Assembly: GCA_958430865.1 (NCBI GenBank)
Contig: CAUDNR010003902.1
Location: 10,629 to 44,599, forward strand
DNA: 33,971 nt
From: Entrophospora sp. SA101
Lineage: Eukaryota; Glomeromycota; Glomeromycetes; Entrophosporales; Entrophosporaceae
Direction: 5' to 3'
Shown one piece after another: positions 1-11,659 of this stretch. Both the position numbers and the translations under genes were made by a program. Position 1 is the first letter of the stretch. Every line of letters begins with the position of its first letter. The notes below the pieces were generated by a model. The model made no database searches. It saw only the letters and a list, made by a program, of their open reading frames with translations, and had not been told where the DNA came from.

Positions 1-1302
1 TATTTTACAGCTTTCTCTTTGGTGTTAGTGATCATGGTGACTATCACAATAGGAGTGGGCAGGGTCGAGCTGCCACCCTTATACTTGTAAGATACATACT
101 CTCATTGAGCCACACTCCTTTATTAGCCTAGGATGGGTTATACAGGCAAGAGCCCCCATTTAAAAAAACAACAAATTCAATTGGTCAGATAAAAATTTAC
201 AAAACAGAAAATTTGGGAAAATGATTAATTTATATGGAACATACCAAACAAAATCTGAACCATTTTATAACTTTTTTCTTTTTCTTGTTGGCCACATTGC
301 TGACAAAGATATATATAATCATGTGATAATTTTAATCTATAGGACAAAGGACTGATTGGGCAAAAACCCCTTACCCAAAATTATAAATTGGTTAATATCA
401 GAGAAACAGAGCATTTAGGAAAATGATTATACAAAACAAACACTATTTTACAACTTTCCTCTTAACATCAGAGCCTGAATGCAATTTCAGGGCCACCAAC
501 TCCACCCTGGATTGTGACCTCCTGTGCTTGAAACGAATTGCAGATTCTCTTAATATTCCTCCAGAGTTGCAACAGCTTGGTCACAGAGCCATCCTTGCCC
601 TAGAGGTAGGATCGTTGCAGGCAACTTTTCGGCCAACATGGCAGCGGCCATCTCTGGTCTGGGAAGATTAGTGAAAGTGTCAATGACAGTCAATGCAGTC
701 TTGGTAAACTCCAGGACCACGTACCCCCCTGGAATTCTGTTGCATCATTGTATCTCAGGGCAAGCTAGTCAGATTAGCCTTTTGTACATGAGGAATACGT
801 GAGAATGACTGTAAAGTGTTCAAGGTAGCGTGCGTGCTTCAACACCTGTAAATTTCCGATAATCAAACATTGCATACTTGAATTGTTTCTTTTTCAATTG
901 TGCTGCCTTGACATCTTGTAATAATAATATTTATATTATTATTATTACGATTACGAAAAGCAAAATATTATCAATGAAAATCTTGTAATTACCCAGCAAG
1001 ATCTGCTCCGCGTTTTGATTCCAATTAAAATATTTATAATAACCAAAAATATCAACACAAGTAAAAAATAGTACCTCTATTATTAACACATTTTCTTTAG
1101 GAGACCCAAACCAAACCAAACAACAACACTCACGTTTTGTTACCCTGGACTCTGTCAAAAAATAAATTGTTTTTCCAAGAAAGAAAAAAAAAAATCAATT
1201 CGCGTCTGTCCTACCAAAAAAAAAACCATTAGGGATAAATAATTGTGCTACGCGTCGATTAATTCATAAACTTTTCTTTTACTTTCTTTTCCCAAAAAAA
1301 CC
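1..1302. other. Intergenic, no gene recognised
   Basis: No convincing gene. The stretch 440-730 is less AT-rich than its surroundings. It is open on + from 423 to 671 (82 codons) and partly open on the minus strand, where a phrase near ALTVIDTFTNLPRPEM can be read at about 710-620. Neither frame matches a family I know, so it may be an old coding or transposon relic. From 900 to 1300 the sequence is AT-rich with short (ATT)n runs around 920-955. Confidence 0.4.
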
Positions 1303-3036
1303 ATGCCACGTCAAGTGAAAAGAACCAAAACAGACAATCGTGAGGAGTATTTTGGGTAAGTGTTTTAAGGATGGTGGTGGTGGTTATCGCCCGCCACTCG
1401 TCGTCACTCTAGTTATATATAATAAAGCTATTAAAAAAAAATGGTTGGTGATTATTAATCATTCTAATTAGACTTTTAGATGTTAAAAAAAAAAAAAATT
1501 TCCACAAGCTTCCAACAGAAATCCTTTGTGAAATTTACGAGTACCTCCGACCATCTGACCTGTTATCTCTAACGCAAACGTGTTGCAAGTTTCATAAAAT
1601 ATTGACCGATAAATCTAATGGTAAAATTTGGGAAATCTCAAGGATAAATTATATACATTATTTCAAGAAGCTGCCGCCACCATCACATTGGAATGAATTA
1701 GAATATATCAGATTTTTCCTCTGTCAATCGTGCTCCTTTTGTGGAAAAATAGAATCGACGGAAATACATTGGCAATTCCGGACGAGGTGTTGCACGGATT
1801 GTTTTGATTATAATACAACCAAAGTAAAGTAAGTAATCATTTACAGACTGCATCATATATATAAATTTTATTCTAATTGTTTAATTATTTATACCAATTT
1901 TATTTACAAAAAATTTAGTATGCTTGTTGCTAACAGTTATTATGGATTACCTAGTATAAATGTAGGAGGGGATGTAATATTCTGGACCAAAGATATAGAT
2001 GCATCAGCCCAACTTAATACCAATGATATCAGTGGTTCAGACCAATCTAATGCTGATGGATCAGCTCAACCTGATATTGATCGATCAATTCAATCTGATA
2101 AAGAAATACAATTCCTTGAAGAGGCTTCATTACGCAATTCCAATACCTCACTTTTTTATTTGTCCATAAATAGAATGTTAAAAAAAGCGAACGAAATCGT
2201 CAACAAAATTCTTAGCGATGGTAAATTGGCAAAAAATTACGAAGCTCATTACATCTACACCCACTTCCTCTCGTATAAGAGAGCGATATTTTATTTTTCA
2301 GAATTTGACGATGGCGAACCAATAAAAAATTATTGGAAAGGTTTCAAAAACCAGATCATCTACGAAGCCCAAAAACCACATAGAAGAGACACCATTTTAA
2401 ATTACATAATAAGATGGAGAAAGAATGGTCCCGAATGTGATAATCCTCTCAGAGATCCAGATGTTAATATTTCTGATATTTTACAGAAATGCCAAAGCTT
2501 TAAAGATCCACCACTGTATAACAATAATCCATATACCGTTTATTCTGATAATTTTATCAAAGCATTCTTACTCCCTAAATTAATCCAAGAAGCAAAAGGA
2601 GGCACATCAATTTTAGATCTTTCAGAATCGGAATACAATTCATCTGAACAAGGATATGATTCTGATTCTGTTGAATTAGATATTAAAGATTCAGATAGTT
2701 TTGAACCATATGTATTTCTTTTGGGATCTAGTGGATCTAATTCACCAGGATCTCCTCAAGGATCTGATACACTCTCAGATGATTGGTAAGCTTATTGCAA
2801 ATAATGATTTGAACTTTTTCTCTACAAATAAATTTTTCCCCACAAATAAACCTTTCTCCACGCACACACACCTATATTATATAAATTTCTTGTCAAAGAA
2901 ATTATCATACACACATTCAATTAACTTGTTTCATATATTATTTTCTTTTAATTATTTTATTTAATTTATAATAATGACAATCAGGATTATCCCATTATTA
3001 TCCGATGAGGAAGATATTGAACTAAACAAGCAATAA
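1303..3036 (+). CDS. F-box protein with a Cys-rich segment, four exons
   Basis: Proposed exons are 1303-1355, 1472-1828, 1919-2785 and 2985-3036, joined by introns with gtaagt, gtaagt and gtaagc donors and tag, tag and cag acceptors. All phases close, giving 442 residues. Residues 31-62 form an F-box (LPTEILCEIYEYL then PSDLLSL and TC..F), the Skp1-binding segment of SCF ubiquitin ligases. It is followed by a likely metal-binding pair C105-x2-C108 and C125-x2-C128, an arrangement I associate with the expanded F-box families of mycorrhizal fungi. The C-terminal half is acidic and Ser/Asp-rich with SGSDQSNADGSAQPDIDRS-like repeats at about residues 155-185. The substrate is unknown. The last exon is inferred: if the final donor is not used, translation stops at 2789 after DDW. 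An alternative start inside exon 2 cannot be excluded. Confidence 0.82.
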
Positions 3037-3793
3037 TTAGATCTGCAGTTAATAAATTCAAGATGAATCTTTACTACATATTGCATATAGGAAGAAATTA
3101 ATAATTTCATAAATTTGTAAATCCAAGAGAGATAATTATTTTATTTTTTTCATAACTCCTTATATATTTCAAAACAAATTTAACAAATCACTAAAAATAT
3201 TATTTATATTTCAATAATTTAATTTTTTTTTTAATATTAACAACACTACTACTAATAATCTCAGCCTTTTCTAACAACAAAAATCAATTTCTTTGATTCC
3301 TTTTCAATAATTCATCGTAAATCTTTAAATCTTTTGTAAAAAAATCCTTTTATCAATTTACCTTTTTTTATAAATATTAACAAAGTTTTTTTTGTTGATA
3401 TTTTAAAGACAAATAAAGTTGAATTTTAAACTTTAAACAATCACATCATTTCGATTCTCTTTTAAAGGATATGGTCCCACATGTGATCATTGACTAGTAA
3501 ATCCTAAATCCTTGAAAACACCTGCATATGTAAAGTTTTTAAACCATGGTGGTTGCGTTTATTTTATTATTCGAAATAAGCAAAACAAAGAGTGATCTTT
3601 TCTCTCAGCGATGAAATCAAAATTGATATATAAAATGTATAAAATGGCATTAGCAAAATAAAATAAAAAAAAGGTTTAAATAAAATAAATAAATAAATTG
3701 TCTATACTTAACTTTTTTTAACTACATAATAATAATAAATAAATTGCCTCTCCACATGTAACTACATAATTATAATATAACTTTTTGAAATCA
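3037..3793. other. AT-rich intergenic, no gene seen
   Basis: Very AT-rich sequence between the F-box gene and the Helitron relic, with A/T homopolymers and AATAAA-like motifs that could serve as polyadenylation signals for the upstream gene. No reading frame with recognisable content. Confidence 0.5.
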
Positions 3794-6700
3794 TGGATTA
3801 TAGAAATCAACCCGAGCAATCCAGCGACAATGTCTCATTTCTTTCCACGTACTCAAACTGAAGTGAAATCAATCAGAGCTTGGAGAATGCGCAAATGTGT
3901 GAACTACTTCCAAGAAAGCTTCAGAAACTCTCAGATGAATTCGAGAAAAAAATACTTTGCGATCATCCATCCATTCCTTGTGCCTATTGTTCTATTTTGA
4001 TGATGAGCGCTGCAGTTAAATGGGTTGATTACGATCCTAATAAACTTATGACATAACAATGGCGTTTCCTGACCTTCAATTATCTTTACATGTGAACAAC
4101 AGGGGCCGAACCAGATCACTGTATGTTCATCGTGTAAATATATGAAAAATCGCCATTTTCCACCCATTCTAGCAACGATATCTGAGGAAATCAGTGCGGT
4201 TCCGATGAAGCATCGAAAGCACCTATCTCCAATTCACATGAGTTGTTCATTGGGACGAGCATCCGAGTCCAATCGATACACAAACTATCGCCACTTGCAA
4301 GGCTTCATCGGGCTATCGAAAAATAAGCATGCTTTGAATTTGCACTCAGGTTTAATCGGGGCTTTCCTAGATCAAAACAAACCACCACACTAGTTTCACG
4401 AATCATTGATAAGCGCAAGCTGATGGCTGAAGCGAAACAACCCAATATTCAAGCAGTACAGCGAATGCTGCACCGTGACATGCCCCCTAGCATTCAGTCT
4501 ATTTCCGCGACTGTTGCCAATGGCTAGGCCGGTTGCTCAATCCTCGAGCTCAACCGCTTCACAACCATCCCTAACTGTCCCAACGATGAATTTCCGACAC
4601 AAATTCATGACGAAGACTACCGATACGAATGCTTGATGGCGGGGTTCATTGTCTCAAATGAAGATGTTGCGCTTCCAATCCAATACAACAATCCAGACAT
4701 AGAGGCCTTGCTCTTTCCTGACCTTTTCCCAAGATCTGAAAAAATTGTTAGAGTTCAAACACCATACAGATAGCTATGGAAAATATATTAAATTACGGAT
4801 GTTGTGTCCAGATCCAAGGTTCAGACTCCACTGGTACTGGCCACATTTCTCGTATCTGAATCTGGAAAAAAAGACTATCAAAACCAGAATAGGATCTTGA
4901 ACCAAAGGAATGTCTCTTGTGACTTACACCTCACCAGATCAGACTTAATATCGTCAAGTGTTTACACTGATCGTCCCACAATAGATGAATCTCTGACCAC
5001 TACCCTACCTTCATCTATCAGAACATCCGCACCGTTCTTCAGGAAAAAACAGTACCAAGTGAACACGATGACTCAAGCTTATGGTCTGCCTCAAATTTTC
5101 TATACGATGACAGCTGCTGAAGACAAGCGGAAGCATCTGAAAGAAATCTTAGAAACTACCGATAATAAGGATCCGCTGCCAACAAACAGGCCATTGCACA
5201 TATATTTGTATTACCACAATAAGTTGGCAAACATACGAAGGAAGCTCTGGAAGGATCCATTACTTGTGATGGTGATGGTGATGGTGAAAGGCCCTATTTT
5301 GATGATGCCATAGACAAATATTTTGAGAAACCAGTGAGCGAGCCTTTTCAAGAAATCACGTACCCTGATTATTTTCGAAATTACAATGTTAGGAGCAATC
5401 CACCTGGAAACTTTACTGGACAAGGGATTTGAGAAACAGATGTGTCATCAAGAGAACCAAACCCTTGCTTCTGAGATTCGCAAATTATAGAGTAGATGAT
5501 GGGGAACCTTTCTTTTACCAACATCTCATCATGAAGCACCTTGCACGTTCTGAGAGAGATCTACTTAGAGGGCATTCAACCTTTAGAGAAAGTTTCAGGA
5601 TCCTGTATCTGGTGAGGTACAAGCAAGCTGTATCAAGGTTAACGAGAAGCTCTGTTACCAGTAGGCTCCAACTTTCTGAAGCGTTTAAAAGGGTAGTCAA
5701 GTCAGTTTTATCAGATCTGGAAAAGGACCTATGGGATATCATATACAGTCAACTTATCTCATTAGAAAAGCCTTCTCTTCAGAGGATCTCTACAATAGTG
5801 CTTGATGATGAGCAATACAAAGTGTACAACACGCTATGTAACTCATGGGTCCTGAAAGTGAAGGTAAGCATCCATACTTCTTCATGAGTGGGTCAGCAGG
5901 GACCGGGAAGACGTTCATGACCCTAAAAGTGGTGGATATGGTGAAAAGCAAAAAAATTGATTACCTGTTGCTTGCTCCTACAGGTGTTGCAGCCCAGAAT
6001 GTTGGTGGGAAAACCATCTACTCAGCATTGAGGATGAGGCAAATGAGTGACCACCACTATCAAACCTTGTCGATAGAGTCAGAATCGTTGATGCAGGTTT
6101 TGTTGCAAATAAGAGTTGTCATAATTGATGAAGGTTCTATGGTTTCCAATAAATTGTTCTCATTCCTAAGCAACATTTTTGGCTCAGTGCACCAAAATCA
6201 TAAGGTCTTTGGCGGAATTCCTGTCCTCGTGGTTGATGACCTTTTTCAATTGCCTCCCGTGAATGGAGAGCATATCTTCTTTTTGCCAGCTTGGAAATCC
6301 TTCTTTCCTCTGTTCCTGACCAAACCACAGCGACAGAGAGGTGACTTGGATTTTACAATTTGCTTGAAGAGTTGAGATTCAGTCATCTTTCTGAAAAATC
6401 AAGGTTAATGATCAGTGAAAAGATCAAAGATTCACAAAACTCCAGAGTGATCTCAGAACAAATCAACACGTTCATTTGTGAAAATCTACCATCCAGTGAT
6501 CAATGCTCCGATCCCATTGTTTCGATGGTGTTTGACACATTGAACTTTCAAGTGGTTGACGACAGCTCCAACAGTTTGTCTCAAAAATTACACAACCCTC
6601 CCGTGATCGATCACGATCCCAAGAAGGAGCAAGGGTTATGTTTCTGAACAATAAGCTGTTCGAGCACAACATTTGCAATGGGACAATAGGGGTCATTACC

Positions 6701-7083
6701 AAGAGTATAGACCACGATAACGTCGAGGTCACCTTCCCAACAAACGAAAATATTTTTAAGATTAATGTTCAGAAAACCACCACAAACTTTGAAATTAATG
6801 GAATACATGCCTCGAGACACCAATTCCCTTTACAGAACGCCTTCAGTTAACCGTCCACAAGACCCAAGGCCTAATGTTGCCGCACATCACCTTGACCATA
6901 GATTAAAATATGTTTGCTCCTGGTCAGATCTATGTGGCGATGAGTTGATCTCCTTCCTGGGATTCGTTAGACACTTTTGATTTCGACTTCGATTCCTTGA
7001 AGGTAGATAGGGACGTGATAAATGAATACAAGAGATTGAGGTTGTTAAATGAAAAGGGTCTAATGGAAATGAGTCGACGTTGA
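3794..7083 (+). pseudogene. Helitron polyprotein relic (Helitron_like_N plus PIF1-like helicase)
   Basis: A decayed rolling-circle transposon gene, readable only by moving between frames. Order: a DUF6570-like N-terminal region (3794-4390; PSIPCAYC, then [14 protein letters not shown] and [12 protein letters not shown]); Helitron_like_N (about 4750-5250; DPRFRLHWYWPHFSYL, then TMTQAYGLPQIFYTM and HNKLANIRRKLW); linker (5300-5400; YPDYFRNYNV); then a PIF1-type helicase. The helicase has Walker A GSAGTGKTF at about 5890, Walker B VVIIDEGSM at about 6115, the DDLFQLPP motif at about 6235 where families usually have GDFFQLPP, and a late VHKTQGL motif at about 6853. Numerous frameshifts and stops break it (TGA early in the N-terminus, a shift before Walker A, TAA at 6848). 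The Rep HUH and tyrosine motifs expected after KLW are not visible. It is clearly richer in GC than its flanks, as expected for an inserted element. Ends were not located. Confidence 0.85.
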
Positions 7084-8548
7084 TTTGGTTTTTCGTGATA
7101 GTAAATAGATGTTGAAAACATTTGTCAAAAGCATTTTTTTGTTTTCATAAATTGGACTGTTTTGCATAATCTTATTATTATAGTAAATTAATTATAGTAA
7201 ATAAATTTGATTTACAAAAAAGTTACACAAAGCCCCGTCGATTTTTATTGGCCAATGTTTGTATAACGTGACACCCCGCATTCCCCGCACTGAATTTTCA
7301 ACACTGGTAAATGCTTGTGGTGTTTGATGGCTATTGATCATCAAACATATGTTACATCAATATAACAAATTATTATGTGTGGATTTTTTTAGTATCTTTA
7401 TCATATATTTCAACGCATTGTAAATGTTGACAACAAAATTCAACTAACAATATATTTTTTTGAAAACATGAATTATAAAAAGAAATTTCTATTAATTTAT
7501 CAGTTACAATGTAAATTTTTATGATAAAATTTAATAATAAATCAAATAACTTTAAACCATGATAACTTTTTTTTTATAATAAAATTAAACAAAATTTTTT
7601 TATAGTTCTATTGCTTAAGTCTTCTATAATAAATCTATACCCCCTATCTCATTTGATTATAAAGTTTTTCTATTAGCAATGTTTTTTCAATTTCTTTAGA
7701 ACATATAAAAAAATTTTTTTTTATTTGGCAAGAAAAAAAACTCTCTATAGCTTAAAAGCTTGATATATTTTCTGTAATTTCCCTTGGTTTCATGTTTGTA
7801 TCTCTTTAGTTGAAGGCTCTGATAGAATTTTTATTTTATATATATTTTATATATATTTTATTTTTTTAAAAAAAAGTTTGTTATTGATCGGCACTATGTT
7901 ACATCAATAAGTTTTGATTTAATTAAGGCATCTCACACCCCAGTAAATGTTGTAATTAATTTTGACTTTTGACATCAGCAAATCAATTTGTTCTGCATGT
8001 ATAATTGTGACAGATCCAAGATATGTTATGTACTAGTTATTGTATGGGTGTTTAAAATATACATACATACTGTGGACTGGTGATAGAAACCACTTCCCTT
8101 CTATATATGGCAATAATTCATAAATCACTTCTATTTTAATCAATTTAATTAAATTTCTATATTTAGTACATATTAGCAAAATATTTATTATTATTTTTTA
8201 CTACAAACATTTTTCCAATTATTTATTATTTATCTTTACTTCAGGAAGTAACATGTTCGATTGTAGAACTCTTATTTTCCAAAGGAATATCAATTTATCC
8301 ATATTTATCATTATATAAATAGCTAGAATAGGGAAGTAACGAATTCAATTCATTCTTGGTGAAGAGCCATGTAAGCAAAGCTGCTTACAAATTTGTATCA
8401 CTTTAATATTAAAAAGTATTTAAGAGAGAGGAAGTTGAAGTCCTCTTCTCATCATGTTCTCACACATACTCCTTTGAAAATAATAACTTCTAATGCTTGT
8501 AATAACAATATTATAATCAAAATAATAAAGTTACTACTATTTTGGCAA
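7084..8548. other. AT-rich non-coding stretch
   Basis: No gene recognised. The sequence downstream of the Helitron relic (7084-7330) could contain its 3' end, but no clear terminal hairpin plus CTRR was found. A short perfect hairpin occurs at 8371-8388 (gtaagca, 4-nt loop, tgcttac). The rest is AT-rich low-complexity sequence. Confidence 0.4.
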
Positions 8549-8713
8549 TGTAACCCCCATGGGTATCTTTAGGGTTTGTATTCACGGATACCATGAATAC
8601 CATTAAGGGGGTTACACACTATTAAATCAGCAAAAAATCCCTTAAAAACGCTTGATTTTGATAGTATGTGACCCTGTGTGACCTCCTTATGGTATCCGTG
8701 AATACAAACCCTA
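8549..8713. repeat. Nested fold-back element (MITE-like)
   Basis: Arms 8570-8593 and 8690-8713 are perfect 24-bp inverted repeats (core ggtttgtattcacggatacc). Complementarity continues inward after a 9-10 nt duplication in the left arm, pairing ttaagggggttacacac with the complement of gtgtgacctcctta. The left half also contains its own smaller inverted repeat, gtaaccccc at 8550-8558 and gggggttac at 8607-8615. The shape fits a small non-autonomous transposon or a transcribed hairpin. No coding content and no certain target duplication. Confidence 0.7.
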
Positions 8714-9136
8714 GGTATCTTCTTACTTATTGAAAACACTAATTGTTTTATAAACCAAAACTCTTCACTATCTTCTATTAATTATTATTGATCCAATGAG
8801 AGACGCTCCTAGGAATAACTATCTTGAACACTAGTGGATATTCTTTGAGAGAATAATATATAGATGCCAGTTTTAAAGGAAGTTGAAAGACTACTTTGAG
8901 GAATTTATAAGTATACTTGAGTATTTTAATTGGACAGTGTTGATGAATATTATATTTTGGTTGGTTCAAGTCCAACAAGGCTAGTGTTAGTGACTTCGTT
9001 TAAAGAAAAACAAAGTGTATTGGTAACAATCCCACCAGAAGTTGTGGTATACCAGATTTTGTATTATTATTTTAACTATTTTTAGATATCTGTGATATGC
9101 TCCGAACTTCACAGTTCACAATACAATAAATTAATA

Positions 9137-9222
9137 TACAGTTCGCTCTCTATAATGAATACTAAGTAAAATCTCTCTATAATCTTAGTAAACACTCTCT
9201 ATAATGAAAAATCACATATAGG
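9137..9222. repeat. Copy A of a CTCTCTATAAYG terminal-repeat family
   Basis: Starts tacagttcgctctctataatg and carries three CTCTCTATAATG-type motifs spaced about 25-30 bp, ending near aaaatcacatata. It matches the reverse complement of the repeat at 27069-27253, but lacks about 60 bp of its middle and the distal terminal repeat. The motif resembles pogo/Tigger-type terminal sequences; the family name is an inference. Confidence 0.65.
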
Positions 9223-9452
9223 GATGGAAGAATCCTGAAATTTTGAAAATGTAAGGTGCAATTTTCTCACCTTGTTCTTTCTTCAAAATACTTCTAATGG
9301 TGTAAATGAGTTTCATATTAACTATTTTTGTCTAGACAAATACACAGGTAATACAATTGTGATGTCAAACAAACACTATTGATCCCTGAAATCCTTGGTA
9401 ATACCAATGTTCACTTTGTCTGGTTTTGTTGCAGCATGTCCCATATCCCAAC

Positions 9453-9607
9453 ATAAATATAATATTTTATCATCTGAATGATAAATTTGAAAAAAATTAT
9501 ATCCCCATGTTGAATTGAATATTTTTTTACAAATAAAAATATCCAATTCAACATGGGATATACTTTTTTTTCAAATTTATTATTCAGACGATAAATATTA
9601 TATTTAT
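9453..9607. repeat. Long near-perfect hairpin, about 73-bp arms
   Basis: The left arm (9453-9526) and right arm (9536-9607) pair over about 73 bp at roughly 90 percent identity, with a loop of only about 9 nt (ttacaaat). Examples are ccatgttgaattg at about 9504-9516 against caattcaacatgg at 9544-9556, and ataaatataatat against atattatatttat at the ends. A single transcript would fold into a long double-stranded stem. It may be a MITE or an end-to-end fusion of an inverted repeat. No coding content. Confidence 0.8.
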
Positions 9608-9771
9608 ATTGCTTCAAACTATAGTAATAATAATATTGATGTAATTGGGCATCTATGCACCTTATATTTATATCTTTTTTCTTTTTTCTTTTTTACTGCA
9701 TCAATAAAGCAAGCCCTGATGGCTCAATTTCACATATAATTGTGTTTACTTTTGCATGATATTATTACTTT

Positions 9772-10225
9772 TTATACTGTGGGTAAATGTTCTTTTGTTG
9801 ATAAAATACTATGCTTCAGAAGAAATAATAATGAAATTTTTAAAATGCTTGCTAAAATTACATGTTTAACAATTATACAAAAAAAATTTGATAACCATTG
9901 TTTTAATTCAAAGTATTTAATAATAATTTTGCTAATTATTATACCAACTTTGGCACAAAATACAGTAATAGTAGTAGGGAGAAATTTGATAAAGATTGGT
10001 AACAAAATAGCTAATAATACACCTATAACTATAAAAAACCAAACAAAAAAAAATATAAGGATGTTTAAGTTTGCTACTCCATAATGTAATTGTTACCATA
10101 GCAATTTCAGCAAAAAAAATAAAGGAATTCAACATTATTTGAAATGTTTTCAACTTATCCTCATCATTTATAAATAGTTGCACTAAGAATAATAAGTGAA
10201 GTAAGAGTACTAATATATAGTGCAC
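9772..10225 (-). pseudogene. Multi-pass membrane protein fragment, frameshifted
   Basis: On the minus strand, 10225-9932 encodes a strongly hydrophobic sequence with three likely transmembrane stretches (VLLLHLLFLVQLF; MLNSFIFFAEIAMVTITLW; IFFCLVFYSYRCIISYFV). The adjacent frame stays open from before 10005 down to 9772 and continues with hydrophobic sequence (TTITVFCAKVGIIISKIIIK; IIVKHVILASILKISLLFLL) and a charged end. The two parts read as one protein broken by a single frameshift at about 9960-10000, or as adjoining exons with an unrecognised junction. A splice acceptor (ttag) near 10215 suggests more exons upstream. Family not recognised. Confidence 0.4.
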
Positions 10226-11659
10226 TGTAAATTATTTTTTGTTCAAAGTCCTAATGAATAAGTTGTGATAGGAAATGACGAAGAAACTAAAACAGTATTA
10301 GTAAAATAATAACAACACACATGCATGTCTTTTAGTTAAACATACTGATTTTTCACGATCAGAGTTTTCCCTATCCACAAGTGCTCAGATATAACCAAGT
10401 TTTGCATTATTGTCTTGCAAGGCATTAAATTTTAATCATTCTCATCTATTCAATCTATAAAAGACTCCTTGTTCTTCTTGTTCAAGATTAAGATCAGTGG
10501 GTATTTGGATTGGATTAGCCATTGTAATAGTGGTGGATATGAGAAATGGAAAGTGTTGGAAATACTTGTAATATTATTACTTAATCAATCAAATAGTTAA
10601 TAAATATGGAAATTTGTGTAATGATTACATAAGAATTTTTCTTGCCATCTGAGGATATTATTAATTGACAAAATCAGTGAGATGTTGATGAAATTTTGTC
10701 ACTAATTATTATTAATAAAATAAGAAATTTCCCAGATCTCACATCCTCACAAGTTAATTCTCATGTCCATACAAAAAATACAGAAAAAAACCTTAGAGAT
10801 TGTTAAATACTTCTTTAAAACTCTTTTTCAGTTATTTTTTAATTTGACTATAACAACATATAAGTTCATTTGATAAGTTTCATTAAAATAAAATTTTTTT
10901 TTTGTTGATAAACCGATAAAAAAAAGTATAATTTTGGTCAGAATAACTTTATAGTATTTGAAAGTTAAAAAATTCCGAATTTCTATGTTATTGACTTCAG
11001 TGACAAACATACAAAATTTTTTGAAGAACACTCCAATCCCTTTAATATATTGACATATTATTCTGAGATTTACCTTACACATACATAAAAAGAGCAAGAT
11101 TTGTAATACAAAATATCGTGCTTTATTTATTATTTGTTAAATTGACGATTTTTTACCATTTTTGCCCCGCCGATCCTACTAATTTTCACCGGTTTATTCA
11201 CAGATCGTCAATTAATGATTTAATATTAAGTTACTATCTAATGTCTGATGATGAGTAGGGTATTATAATGATTTAAGTAGCGGGGAAAAAAATTATGCTT
11301 CCTCATATTTAGAATGTTTCGCATGATATGATTTTAATTTAGCAAAAATAAATTCTGGAATAATTATTTTTTCGAAATAAAACAGAGATGCCAGTTTAAA
11401 TTCCGATTAAATTAATAGGCGCATTTTATTATATACAAAAAAAAAAAATTTTTTTGGATATTTAAATGACACATCACATGACTAGATTAAATTATAAGTT
11501 AAATAAATCTATAATTTTTTTCTATTCTATTATGAGAATATAAATAATATTTAAAGCTAATATAATCGTCATCATTATTATTATTTATGTATTATTGAAT
11601 ATTTTAATAAATTGCTACAATATATTATAATTAAATCAAAATCGCTAAAAGGAAAACAC
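10226..11659. other. AT-rich intergenic, no gene seen
   Basis: Contains small inverted motifs such as aattgacgat (about 11140) and atcgtcaatt (about 11206) flanking a less AT-rich patch, but no recognisable gene. Scattered open frames are short and AT-driven. Confidence 0.4.

Noticed and set aside
423..671. 82-codon open frame on +
   Set aside because: No recognisable domain and no splice partners. The opposite strand is equally suggestive, so it is described only as a possible relic.
8930..8985. ggttcaagtccaac, similar to a tRNA B box
   Set aside because: No matching A box, acceptor stem or anticodon arm could be built around it.
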